Assembly: GCF_965363235.1 (NCBI RefSeq)
Contig: NC_134849.1
Span: 16,456,863-16,520,862 of the forward strand
Reading direction: 5' to 3'
Length of the DNA stretch: 64,000 bases
Origin: Mytilus galloprovincialis
Taxonomy: Eukaryota; Mollusca; Bivalvia; Mytilida; Mytilidae
In this document: one piece after another, positions 1-10,068 of the stretch
Position numbering within the stretch: position 1 is the first letter of the stretch
Layout: each line of letters starts with the position of its first letter
Notes under the pieces: generated by a model
What the model saw: the letters and a program-made list of their open reading frames with translations, nothing else
What the model was told of the DNA's origin: nothing
The model's database searches: none
Position numbers and translations under genes: made by a program

Positions 1-174
1 CAACATGCAAAAAGCGTGTCACTCTTTTCACAGGTCACTATTCTGACCGGACGTGGCTGCGTACTTGTACATCCCAAACAGCGAAGACAGAACCCCTTCT
101 TTGACAACGGCTTTACAACCGGTCGAAAGAAGACACAATATTCGTATTGAACGTGGCTTTGTAGTTATACACTG
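1..174. repeat. Tail of a dispersed mussel repeat
   Basis: The stretch with GGACGTGGCTGCGTACTTGTA followed by a purine-rich run resembles 24.94-24.99 kb, where the same wording closes a long M2-type repeat. There is no open frame of note. It is probably a truncated repeat copy cut by the window edge. Confidence 0.4.
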
Positions 175-387
175 TACTGTGGATTCATTAATATTCGTTG
201 GATAACAATTTTAGTGGATTCTGAGGGAACAGGGGAACCACGAATTTAAATGTTCAACGAATTGCAAATTTTCTTAAGGAATGTATGCAGACTTTGTCAA
301 AACCACGAAGTCTAATATCCACGAAAATGCAACTATTTTCTCAATCCACGAAAATTGGTATCCACGAAAATAAATGAATCCACAGTA
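175..387. mobile_element. MITE-like element with inverted ends
   Basis: The left end TACTGTGGATTCATT and the right end AATGAATCCACAGTA are inverse complements. Inside, TATCCACGAAAAT-type words occur several times. It has no coding capacity. The length of about 213 bp and the inverted ends fit a small non-autonomous DNA element. Target duplications are not clear. Confidence 0.6.
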
Positions 388-1065
388 TATCATTATACTT
401 AACAGATTATGTTGATAGTAACAATCTAGTTAATGTGTCCCCATTTAAAAGCTAATATTTACGCCTTTTATATAAAAAAATCCATTTCAACTGCCCATTT
501 AAGACTGAAATAAACCTTTAGAATCATACAAACACATACGAACATTGTTTATCATAACGGTAAACATTACGGAATATTTTGTATTTGTTTAGTATCCAAT
601 ATCTAAGTAATTGGAGTCGTTCACACATTACTGCGAATTGAAACTGACATGATTATTTCATTGGTTAATGTTTTGTACGAAAACGTTTAACCCTGGATTG
701 ATCTTATGAATGCAAATGCTCTCATGATTTCATTGTTATAGAAAACATATCCCCCAAAACAAAATGGATATGTTGTAGATGGATCAAAAAAAGTTTATGC
801 CTCAATGAACTTGATAGGAAATGTCGAAAGCTTTACCTTTTTCTTAGTATGGGATGAATGTATTCTTTTCGTATAACAAATTAGTTTCATCTAACCTAAA
901 AAGAACATAGATAATTTCATCTTGGCTGAAGTGGGCATTAATAATTTAATTTTTCTCTACAATGGGTTAAAAATCTTGCCGCGCTAAAATGGGTTATACT
1001 TTGGCGCTAAAACGTTCGACTTGTTCCGCTAAAATGCTCACTGCCGGATCAGCTAATAGTTCAAT
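388..1065. other. Non-coding, nothing recognised
   Basis: AT-rich sequence with scattered stops in every frame. I see no exon-like block, repeat core or structured element. Confidence 0.5.
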
Positions 1066-1200
1066 AAAGGCAGAGGCGGATTAAGGCCCCCTTATGAGAA
1101 AAAAAGGTTATTTTTATAGGGAATCACTGAAGCGTGACGGGAGCGGGCCTCCTCTTAGGCAGCCAGTGGGTCCCCCCAATTTCTAGATCCACCACTGAAA
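1066..1200. repeat. Dispersed GC-richer repeat fragment
   Basis: A locally GC-rich block containing GCGGATTAAGGCCCCCTTAT and GGGAATCACTGAAGCGTGAC, ending in GATCCACCACTG. It stands out from the surrounding AT-rich DNA and resembles repeats common in bivalve genomes. The family assignment is from memory only. Confidence 0.45.
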
Positions 1201-1212
1201 GGGTATATTAAA

Positions 1213-1625
1213 GAGTTCCAAATGGTGAAGTTGAAATCATCCCATCGTAAATTTTACGGACGCCGTCACGACTTGGTTCACCGTAATGGGATACGCGTTT
1301 CACAGATGATATCGGATATGTTCCTTATGTCATAACTACGATCCTCTTCCCTTTTCACGAATGTGACCTACCGAATAAGACTATTTTCCGGATTTGTAAT
1401 GTCATACGCAAAACGACGAGTGCCGCATGGGGAGTAGGATTTGCTTACCCTTCCGGAGCACCTGAGATCATCCCCAATTTTTGGTGGGGTTCGTGTTGCT
1501 TATTCTGTATGTTTTCTATGTTGTGTCTTCTGTACTATTATTTGTGTGTCTTTTTATTTTTATCCATGGCGTTGTCAGTTTATTTTCAATCTATGAGCTT
1601 GACATCTTTCGTCCCTCTTTTAAAG
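1213..1625 (+). mobile_element. LINE-type retrotransposon 3' end (truncated)
   Basis: Begins with a broken reading frame that still reads KFYGRRHDLVHRNG and VSQMISDMFLMS, then stop. This is the last part of the reverse-transcriptase protein seen more completely at 43.4 kb. The 3' tail follows, with the marker words CTTACCCTTCCGGAGCACCTGAG, GTGGGGTTCGTGTTGCT and CCATGGCGTTGTCAGTTTA. It is a 5'-truncated dead copy of the subfamily shared with 3.9 kb and 26.2 kb. Confidence 0.75.
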
Positions 1626-1729
1626 AATTAAAAGCTATGGATTTTTTAGGAAAAAAAAGTTTGTTTAGAAAAAAATCCATAGCCCCCACCCCTGAAATTC
1701 AAATGGTTGCTGCCTTAATAGTTATCAAA

Positions 1730-1850
1730 TATACCAAGATTATAATTTAGGACGCCAGACGCGCGTTTTGTCTACACACGACTCATCAGTGACGCTCATA
1801 TCAAAATATTTATAAAGCCAAACAAGTACAAAGTTAAATTACACATTTTC
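1730..1850 (+). repeat. Mussel repeat M1 copy
   Basis: Contains GACGCCAGACGCGCGTTTTG and GACTCATCAGTGACGCTC, followed by AAGCCAAACAAGTACAAAGTT. Other copies lie at 5.6, 6.1, 25.6 (reverse), 37.8, 38.6, 41.65 (reverse) and 57.6 kb. Non-coding. Confidence 0.75.
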
Positions 1851-2269
1851 TTCTTATAAATATACAAATATTTAATATTTGATATAATAAACAGGTATCA
1901 CTAAATCTATTTAAACTCGATGATTTATTAGATTTGTAATTATATATTAAGTGATACCCATACCGAATAACTTTATTTGTTTTTCTTCTCGTGATTGAAT
2001 GTTCTATGCTACATCTTTATTATTATAGTAAATCAAAAATACAGCTTTTGACAAACAAAATAAAGATAACATAAAACATTAACATGATAAAGTACACCTC
2101 ATTTAACAAACCAAACTGTAAGTTTAGAAACTGAAATAACCATAGCAAAACAAAACGTGAAAATAGAAATGAAATTTAACTGTAAGAAACAAATAAATGT
2201 AATACGAAGTAAAACTAATTATAACTTTCAGATGCCTACATTATATAGAAGCAAACATTCATTATCACT
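1851..2269. other. Non-coding, nothing recognised
   Basis: Very AT-rich sequence without open frames or clear repeats. Confidence 0.5.
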
Positions 2270-2440
2270 GGACTAGTATACATTTTTTAGGGGCCAGCTG
2301 AAGGACGCCTCCGGGTGCGGGAATTTCTCGCTACATTGAAGACCTGTTGGTGACCCTCTGCTGTTGTTTTTTATTTGGTCGGGTTGTTGTCTCTTTGACA
2401 CATTCCCCATTTCCATTCTCAATTTTATCATTGCGTTTGT
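2270..2440 (-). repeat. Mussel repeat M3 copy, reverse
   Basis: Reads on the + strand as GGGGCCAGCTGAAGGACGCC ... TTGTTGTCTCTTTGACACATTCCCCATTTCC, the reverse complement of M3. Other copies lie at 7.9, 10.2, 27.1, 27.8, 52.8 and 61.9 kb. Non-coding. Confidence 0.75.
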
Positions 2441-3904
2441 AAAGATACTATTGAAGTTATAAGAATTTTCCTAATCTTACCGTTTTTTGTGTTCCTCCAA
2501 ATTTCCTCGGAGCTGCGTCCACAACAGAAGAGAGCATAGACAAAACAAACACGACAAATGCAAGTTTCAATAAAACACCCATCATTTACAAAAGTATATC
2601 TTCTTCTCTGTCCAAATATATATTTTCTTCTTTTGTTAGTCGCGTTAACTACTTTTATTTGAAGAATCATTCATGCATGTGTCACTAAATCTGACCAAAA
2701 CAGCCCACATGTGGCTCTATTTTTTAAAAGTATTTATGTATTAAACTTTGTAATCCGTTCACTATGTGAAGTATATCATTATTAAATTTCTATCCACTCT
2801 TTTTCTTTATAAAAACAAATTGCCTGTCAGCCGTTATGAAGATTAGTATGTTTTTAAAGTGGCACTACAAGTAGATACGAGAAAAATAGTTGATTTTGTT
2901 TGGTTCAATTATTAATAAAAGCAGCCAATTTGGTTCAATTTGGTCAAAAGAAGCAAAGAAACATCGCCATTCGACCTCATTGAAGCCTTATTCATGGGAA
3001 CTCATTAATTTAACCCATTAGCTAAACATTGGTTAAGCATGCATGAGTATAAAGAACAGAATGTCAACATTTTATATGTAATAAAGGTAAACCATTTCGT
3101 TGACTGAATCGATCCACAAAATATATTCTTAAACAGGTAACAACATGAACAACGATAAAAATCTGATTTTTTGTACATATAACATAAAACCAAACAGATC
3201 TAGAAAAATCCAATTGCACACGTTGTTATCTTTTTATATTTTTTGTTTATGTTTATGTCTGATTATGTGACCATCGACAGTCTTCGGAGGTCATCTCGAT
3301 AGGTAATTAGATGGCGTATAGACTAAAATACACACGAAATTCTGATAAACATTTTTGCGAAGATGCATTGTGAACTGTTTATTTTAGACTTAAAGTAACT
3401 GGGATGTACGTTTTAGTATGTTTTAAACCAAATATGAGAATTGGAGTCAAATCTGCAATCATGAACTTGATATCTAGATCCCTTTTAGAAGTTGATATTG
3501 CAAATGATTGAAACGTATCATGCACATCTAACAGATACTGTTATATATATATAATTTTTTAAACAGATTGATCCCGGCTTGATACCCTTTCAAACTTTAA
3601 ATGTAGAGATAAACAGACCCATGTACGTTTAGAAAGTTAAAAAAAAAAGCATCACATGAATGAATTTGCTTTTAACTAACTATATTCTTATCTATGACTA
3701 GCATTTCTAGCAAGGAAACTATAACATTAATACCACAGTTATAGGTGACCTGGAATTTAACAACCATATTAGCATGATTGGTACATCATCATTTTCATAA
3801 GACAAAATTCGTCCGTTGGAATGAATTGTTCAGGAAACACTTATAAATGTGAAATTAAATAGAAGCACGTACTATGCATTTTTTTTTCTAAATGATGATA
3901 TGTT
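2441..3904. other. Non-coding intergenic, nothing recognised
   Basis: Only short chance open frames, with no exon-like pattern. A small direct repeat of TTTGGTTCAATT lies near 2.90-2.94 kb. No promoter or RNA gene is visible. Confidence 0.45.
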
Positions 3905-4310
3905 GAGTTGATTTACCGGTATGGAATATCCGTTTCACAGATGATATCGGATATGTTCCTTATGTCGTAACTACAATCCCATTCCCTTTTCACGAATGTG
4001 ATCTACCGAATTCGACTATTTACCGGGTTTGTAATAATATGAGCAACATGACGGGTGCCTAATGTGGCGCAGGATCTACTTACCCTTCCGTAGCACATGA
4101 GATCACCCCCTGTTTTTGGGTGGGGTTCGTTTTGCTTAGTAGTTAGTTTTATATGTTGTGTGTTGTGTACTATTATATTTCTGTTTGTCTTTTTCCTTTT
4201 TAACCATGTTGTTGTCAGTTTATTTTCGATCTATGAGTTTAACTGTCCCTCCGGTATCTTTAGCCCATCTTTTAGTTTACTGAAGAAGAACGATATTGAT
4301 GTTTGGTAGT
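3905..4310 (+). mobile_element. LINE-type retrotransposon 3' end (truncated)
   Basis: Starts inside the former protein tail (CCGTTTCACAGATGATATCG, as at 1.3 kb) and runs through the tail words CTTACCCTTCCGTAGCAC, GTGGGGTTCGTTTTGCT and TTGTCAGTTTATTTTCGATC. The open frame at 4097-4309 is only a translation of this tail and is not a gene. Confidence 0.7.
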
Positions 4311-5604
4311 CAGAATGACTGATTGCTTTAATTGTCCGAGTTTCCCATTCGAAATTTAATAAATTAAAAAACACCATACATCATGCACATAAATTACATA
4401 ACGATAACAGTATTTGAGTTTAACTTAATAAAGTAAGCATTCGTGTCCTAACAATTGGAATAATGATTTCAAAAAGATTTAAAGGGTTATGATGAATAGA
4501 GATATATGATGCGCGTTGAATTGTCATGAATAATGGTTAATCTGTTAACAAAACTATTAATACACTATAGATATTTAAATTATTTAACAGTCTACTAGGT
4601 GTGTAATTTGACAATTGTGCACTAGCTATATAGTTTATATTACTGTTTGTGTTATTACGTGTATTTTCAAAATAGTTTTATTTATTATAACAAATGAGAA
4701 ATGGGAGCTTGGAGTTGTTTACTTCTTAGCGGTATTGAAGGAAGCAAAGGGTAATTATATACATATCATTAAACATCGTCACACTTAATATCTTTATGAC
4801 TTTCTATTTATTCCTGCTGAATTACTTTCACTTTTGATTTGTCATTGTTTGTGTATTATTAGTTTTTCGTTTCGATATTCTAGTATAACGGGTCTTTCTA
4901 TTCTGTTTATGTTTTGGACCCATATATTATTTTCGGATCTATGTGTCCGGGATCTAATCCTTCTTGCCCGTTAATATACGGAACTAGCTATTGCATATAT
5001 TTCACCATAAGCTCACCGTATGTACAAAAAAGTCTGTATAATGTTCACATGTTTAATCGTATAAAAGTACACAATTATAGATTCCAATACAAAACTTAAC
5101 GTTACTTAATTGCAGCTCTATAAAACATGTTACTTCAAACAACTGACCAATACATAAAGTTTCTCACAAGATCGAGCTATAAACATCTGTTCTTAATTTA
5201 GATTAAACATTGCTAAATGGTCTTAGATTATTTTGATAAACTTGTAAATGTTATTGCAATTCTACTGTGCAACTCGTGTGCCGTATAAAGTGTCACATTA
5301 ATCAAGATGAAAGATCATTAAACTGATTAAAAACTGACCATCAACTTTGTGATGGAATAGACCACGCCACACTAGTATATGATTCATATTTGATCTGATA
5401 GTTATCAATATGGGTATTATCAGGTCTATCAACTTTCTCATGGCAGGACCTTTTTGTGATGAGTTCATTTGTATTGTTCTAATTATTAATAGGTCGTTCA
5501 ATTTTGTTCTTTTAGCTACAGCAAATTAAAACTCTTAACGTTATTTTTTGTTTTGTTTAGCAAGATGTCGGTTAGATATTTAGTTTATGATAGAGAAAAC
5601 ATTA
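4311..5604. other. Non-coding intergenic, nothing recognised
   Basis: AT-rich. Open frames of about 60 codons match chance expectation at this composition. No repeat core or splice-ready exon was recognised. Confidence 0.45.
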
Positions 5605-6245
5605 ATAGTTATCAAAGGTACCAGGATAATACGCCAAACGCGCGTTTCGTCTACATAAGACTCATCAGTGACGCTCAGATCAAAAAAGTTATAAAGCCAA
5701 ACAAGTACAAAGTTGAAGAGCATTGAGGACCCAAATTTTCAAAAAGTTGTGCCAAATACGGCTAAGGTAATCTATTCTTGGGATACGGAAATCCTTAGTT
5801 TTTTCGAAAATTCAAAGTTTTGTAACAGGAAATTTATAAAAATGACCATATAATAGCTATTCATGTCAACACCGAAGTGCTGACGTTTTCTAAACTGACA
5901 CCGCATTACCGAATATATTTTCTTATAGAGTAATCTCTCTGGACTCTTTTTTCTATGTTATCTCTAATGCTTTCTCAACTGTAGAAGAAACTGACAAATT
6001 CATTTTTCCAAGATACTGTTACATTGTCAGGATGTCAATAAACTCACAATAGAAACCAGAATTAAATTTTGTATTTACGCCAGATGTGCGTTTCATGAGT
6101 GACGCACGAATCCAAAAACAGTCAAAAAGGTCAAATAAAGTACGAAGTTGAATAGCATTGAGAACCAAAATTCCTAAAAGTTTTGCCAAATACAGCTAAG
6201 TTTATCTATTCTTGAGGTAGAAAAGTCTTAGTATTTCAAAAATTC
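5605..6245 (+). repeat. Two mussel repeat M1 copies in tandem orientation
   Basis: The first copy (about 5605-5830) has GCCAAACGCGCGTTTCGTCT and the tail GTGCCAAATACGGCTAAGGTAATC. The second (about 6060-6245) has a damaged head, CGCCAGATGTGCGTTTCATG, but the same tail. They lie in the same orientation with about 230 bp of unique AT-rich sequence between them. Non-coding. Confidence 0.75.
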
Positions 6246-6452
6246 AAAAGATCGCAGAAATCCGAGGACTCGAAATAAGAGGTATTACTCTTATGTATTT
6301 GATATAAGTAATATGTTCACGCTAGGTCAAAGATCAAGGTCATTTTCTGAAATTTGATTTAGGCTTGGTATCGCATCTTCTGACGAACTGTTTACGATAT
6401 CAACAACATAATTTAACTCAACTGTAAGATCCACCATGTCATAACATTATTA

Positions 6453-6591
6453 GTTACATAGTGTGTTAGTGACCTAATACGATATATACGGGGTTAGTAA
6501 ATTCCATATGGGATGAGAGCGAAGCTCGAACCCCATATGGAATTTACTTACCCCGTATATATCGTATTAGGTTACTAGCACACTATGTAAC
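6453..6591. repeat. Long palindrome with GCGAAGC apex
   Basis: The left arm GTTACATAGTGTGTTAGTGA... through CCATATGGG pairs with the right arm CCATATGG... through CACTATGTAAC with only a few mismatches, giving arms of about 60 bp. The short centre contains GAGCGAAGCTC, itself a small hairpin. It lies about 320 bp beyond the stop codon of the recombinase gene and may be that element's 3' end structure. Confidence 0.85.
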
Positions 6592-7596
6592 GAATTTATC
6601 TTACAGACTATCTTTATTTGTTTAATCTCGACTAGAGTTGTCTCATTTACAATCATACCAGGTCTTTATATCAAAGTGTTCAAATCTACAACTTTAAGAA
6701 TCTACTTTCATTGGTCTTATTGAAAGAGAAAAACAAATGTCAACATTAACAATTTAATATCAATAACCTTGATATAACAATATTAATTAAAACAAAATGT
6801 TCAATACATTTAGGCGACAAATAGTGTCGAAGTCATCATGCAACACATTTGTTGTGTACAAATTGAAAAATAAATGTTGATGTCAACATGACAAGTGTGA
6901 TAATTTCCTCACAACTACTTGTTGATGGTAAGGTTGTGTATAACAGTTACATTGCCATAGAAGATCTGACTCTGAGGTTTTGTCGACTGCATGCATGTGG
7001 TTGTTTGTCTGTATTGGATGGGTTTCGGCCCGTTGTCATCAAAGTCTCCTAAAATATCTCCAATGTCAATATCTTGTATTTGTTCCATAAATGACCCACT
7101 ATCATCACTTTTGGATCTATTGCATGTATGGTTGGAAGCAATAACTGCTCTTTGCACAAGATTGTCAGATATAGTTTTACCCATTTTAATTTTCTCGTTA
7201 GTATCAACACGCTGGTACGTTGTGAGTGACTGTACGGACTTGTGCCCAGTGACTGCCAATATATGCGCAGATCCATACATGTTTTGTGATAAAACTGTGG
7301 CTCCAGTTGCTCGTATTGAGTGATTGGTATAAACAATAGACAACTTACACTTCTTACTGAGTTCTGACATAAATGTACTTAGTTTTTTTTTCTCCTAGTA
7401 GCATATTACAATACCAGACATCAGCCTCTGTGGAAAAACTATCCAACGGTTTCTGCCATAAACGATCATTTGATGGATGTAATCTACGAATATAGTTCTC
7501 GTATGAGGCAACAGGACAATACACAGATCCTGAAATATAGAGTAATCATTTAGATATTTTCAGGTTTACCATCAACAACAAAGACGTAGATACTAT

Positions 7597-7690
7597 ATAT
7601 AAAAAAGAAGATGTGGTATGATTGCCAATGAGACAACTGTCCACAAGAGACCAAAATGACACAGACATTAACAACGTTTAACTATAAGTG
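7597..7690 (+). repeat. Mussel repeat M2, partial, inside the recombinase intron
   Basis: AAGAAGATGTGGTATGATTG followed by CCAATGAGACAACTGTCCAC and the start of the usual continuation. It is antisense to the recombinase transcript. Confidence 0.75.
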
Positions 7691-7929
7691 ACAGCGTACA
7701 GCCTTCAACAATGGGTATATGTATTTCTTGTATTTACATTGATATATCAGACATGTAGAAGGTTCCGAAATGACACATGTAAATTTATTCAAATGAGAAA
7801 TACATGTATGATATGCATTTTACTTACAGCAATAAACAACACAACAATAAATTACAGATTCCTGTCTTAGTCTATAATTAGATAATGATATTGCTACCTT
7901 TCATAACTATTTATAGTTACTAAATGTAC

Positions 7930-8115
7930 TTGTTGTTTTAAGTTTTTATATTTTCAGGAATATCATTGATTGTCATTCATGTTTGTGTGGCAATCGCCAA
8001 TGTTGTATATTTGATATAAAGTTAGTAATGCTGTTGTTTTTTATATGGTCGGTTGTTATCTCTTTGACACATTCCCCATTTCCATTCTCAATTTTATCAT
8101 ATATTTTTTATACAC
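7930..8115 (-). repeat. Mussel repeat M3 part, reverse, inside the recombinase intron
   Basis: GTTGTTTTTTATATGGTCGG followed by TTGTTATCTCTTTGACACATTCCCCATTTCCATTCTCAATTTTATCAT, the reverse complement of the M3 head. A run of ten C follows at about 8179-8188. Confidence 0.65.
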
Positions 8116-8936
8116 AATTAGTATGGTGTAATGTTCTAATGATCTTTTTTTTCTCATCCTTTCAATTGTCTAATAACACCCCCCCCCCTTTATTGTCATA
8201 CACTCACCTGGTGATTCTGGCATTACTCCAGAGACAAGCTCCTTATCCGATTCCCTATGGTTTTTAGTAAGTTCATCTTTTGCCTTAGTAACATATTTTA
8301 ATCCTGTTTTAATGTCAGTTTTAATTGTGAAGGTACATTTGGTCATACTGTGCATATTTTCAATTCCTCTTCTGCAAAAATAAAGTCTGATGTCAAACTG
8401 AACTTTATTTGCCAGGCCAGTTGGAGTTGTAGATGAAAGATACATAGATGTATACAGTGTTTCACGATCAACTTCATTAATAACGGGGAAATGTTCAACG
8501 TCACCTAGTCCAAAACGTTTCGATTCTGCCAAGACGGCTTTAAAGTTTGCGTTACTGTCATTAAATGGAGAATCCTTCACAATATCAAACGTTTTACTGT
8601 GCGGAGGAGCCTTAAGGTATCTGTTAATGCCATGCCTGATGGACTCCAGTGACGATGCTTTGTATCGTTCACCATCCCCTTTCCGTAGGTCGACATAAAA
8701 ATGACACAGTCTCATTCAGTTGGACACAATCAAATTTTTCAAACTCATCATCTTGTTGTTTCTCCTGAAGATAGTCCCGCAGTATATTAGCACACTTTCT
8801 GTTTGCTTTTAAGGTATTTTCCGCATTCATATTCAATCTTTTTGCATCAATTTCTTCATTTGTTGTGGTTGCGAAACGTTTCGAACCTCTCGTCGACGCC
8901 ATCTTTACTATACAAAGGGACGTAACTCCACTACTA

Positions 8937-8991
8937 ACCGTGTATGGAATAAGCCCCGCCCCCTACTAACCTAATATTGAATATACACGGT
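8937..8991. repeat. Imperfect inverted repeat upstream of the recombinase start
   Basis: AACCGTGTAT and ATACACGGTT face each other across about 35 bp, beginning 35 bp upstream of the recombinase start codon. The inner wording CTAATATTGAATATACACGG resembles CTAATACGATATATACGGGG in the arms of the palindrome beyond the gene's other end, which suggests related element termini. Confidence 0.5.
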
Positions 8992-9229
8992 TTGCACGCG
9001 GACGCTTTTAACCAATCATATTCATAGAAATGTATAGGAGGTAAGATAAAAACAAATATTGGTTAAATAGGTATGTTGACATTTGATTGGACTTTACCCG
9101 CTGTTATATCTGAAATTTGGTGTAAGTTATATAAATTATCAACCATATTAAGGAAAGGCATAGAGCCTTACAATTTGTGGTCCTTAATTTATGCCCTTGA
9201 GATTCAGGTCATGGTTAAAGTTTGACGTT
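8992..9229. other. Recombinase upstream region
   Basis: AT-rich, with ACCAATCAT and TGATTGGAC words (CCAAT-box-like on either strand). No clear TATA box or gene. Promoter function would be inference. Confidence 0.3.
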
Positions 9230-9400
9230 CTAGATGCTGGCCTTTGCAGTCGTTTCCCAGAAAGGTGGGGGTCGTGTTGTTGTTGTTCCCCTATTTGGGG
9301 CATTTTTTATCATTTGATTTTGCCATTTCCGTTTTGAATTTTCCTCGGAGTTCAGTAATTTTGTTATTTTACTTTTCCTATGAGCACATGATATATATTT
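9230..9400. repeat. Dispersed mussel repeat fragment
   Basis: Contains GGTCGTGTTGTTGTTGTTCC followed by TTTTCCTCGGAGTTCAGTA and TTTTACTTTT. I recognise this wording as common in mussel genomes. The open frame on the - strand here is only its translation. Confidence 0.5.
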
Positions 9401-10068
9401 AGGCGGTCGTACCATTGGGTTGACGATATATGGTATTGAAAGGCAAAGCAACAGTGGTAATTTGTGCATGTTTTTCACGATAAAGTTATGTCGTTATATT
9501 TTTGAATCAGTGTGAGGTTACAATGTAAATTCATATGAAATCAGAAAGTGAAATTCTGTAGACCGAAAGTACTAGTTCCGTCTGAACTCCTTTACTTTGA
9601 GTATAAAACACGTCCATGATTTGGAATCAGCGTAAATTAAGATGTTATCTGACACTATAATTGACATGTTTAACTGAAAGTGAATATTTTTCTTTCAAAA
9701 TATGTTCCTTTTTGGTTACAATATGTTTTTGATTCTTATTATAATAATAATTATTAGTAGTATTTTTACTACAATTTTTATTATCATTATTATTATTACT
9801 TGTATTTTGACATGTGTTTGTTGTTGTTGCTACTCTGAAACTGATGATAATAATTATAATATTAATACTAAAATTTATAGTAAAATACTACTACTAATTA
9901 TTATTATACTAATGATAAAAAACAGAGTCAAATAGAGAATAAAACATGAATATTTAAACAGATATATTTTTATTGCATTTATAATGAGTTACTTGTGGAG
10001 GAAAGTATGCACGTCTGTACTGTTTAAATTATTATATGTCACCTATATATATATATATATATATTTAG
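9401..10068. other. AT-rich region with ATT-type microsatellite, 5' of the first visible FAXDC2 exon
   Basis: Around 9725-9910 the sequence is nearly pure A/T with ATT/ATA repetition, giving a meaningless isoleucine-rich frame. A (TA)n run at about 10043-10062 sits directly before the first visible FAXDC2 exon and forms part of its acceptor tract. The missing 5' FAXDC2 exon or exons could lie here or upstream, but no convincing candidate was found. Confidence 0.5.

Larger units (their letters stand above)
6915..8902 (-). pseudogene. Tyrosine recombinase, DUF3504/Crypton type, with two frameshifts
   Basis: Two exons are visible. Exon 1 is 8208-8902, with start MASTRGSKRF and the strong donor CCAG/GTGAGT. 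Exon 2 is 6915-7539, with acceptor TTTCAG. Phases agree, giving PESPG joined to SVYCPVASYENYIRRL. The C-terminal half has recombinase-type motifs: NHSIRATGAT (box Arg), VTGHKS (His) and TTYQRV (candidate Tyr nucleophile); FDIRLYFCRRG probably holds the first Arg. Established family knowledge: DUF3504 proteins derive from tyrosine-recombinase transposons such as Cryptons. The frame breaks twice: near 8710, between QLNE and CHFYVDLRKGDG, and in a run of nine A (7383-7391), where eight would restore LLGEKKLSTFMSELSKK. The copy is therefore dead, or carries sequencing errors at least in the homopolymer. The intron holds M2 and M3 repeats. Confidence 0.85.

Noticed and set aside
6991..7323. 110-codon frame on the + strand
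   Set aside because: Antisense shadow of recombinase exon 2, which carries the recognisable recombinase motifs.
9702..9935. Isoleucine-rich open frame
   Set aside because: Translation of an ATT/ATA simple repeat.
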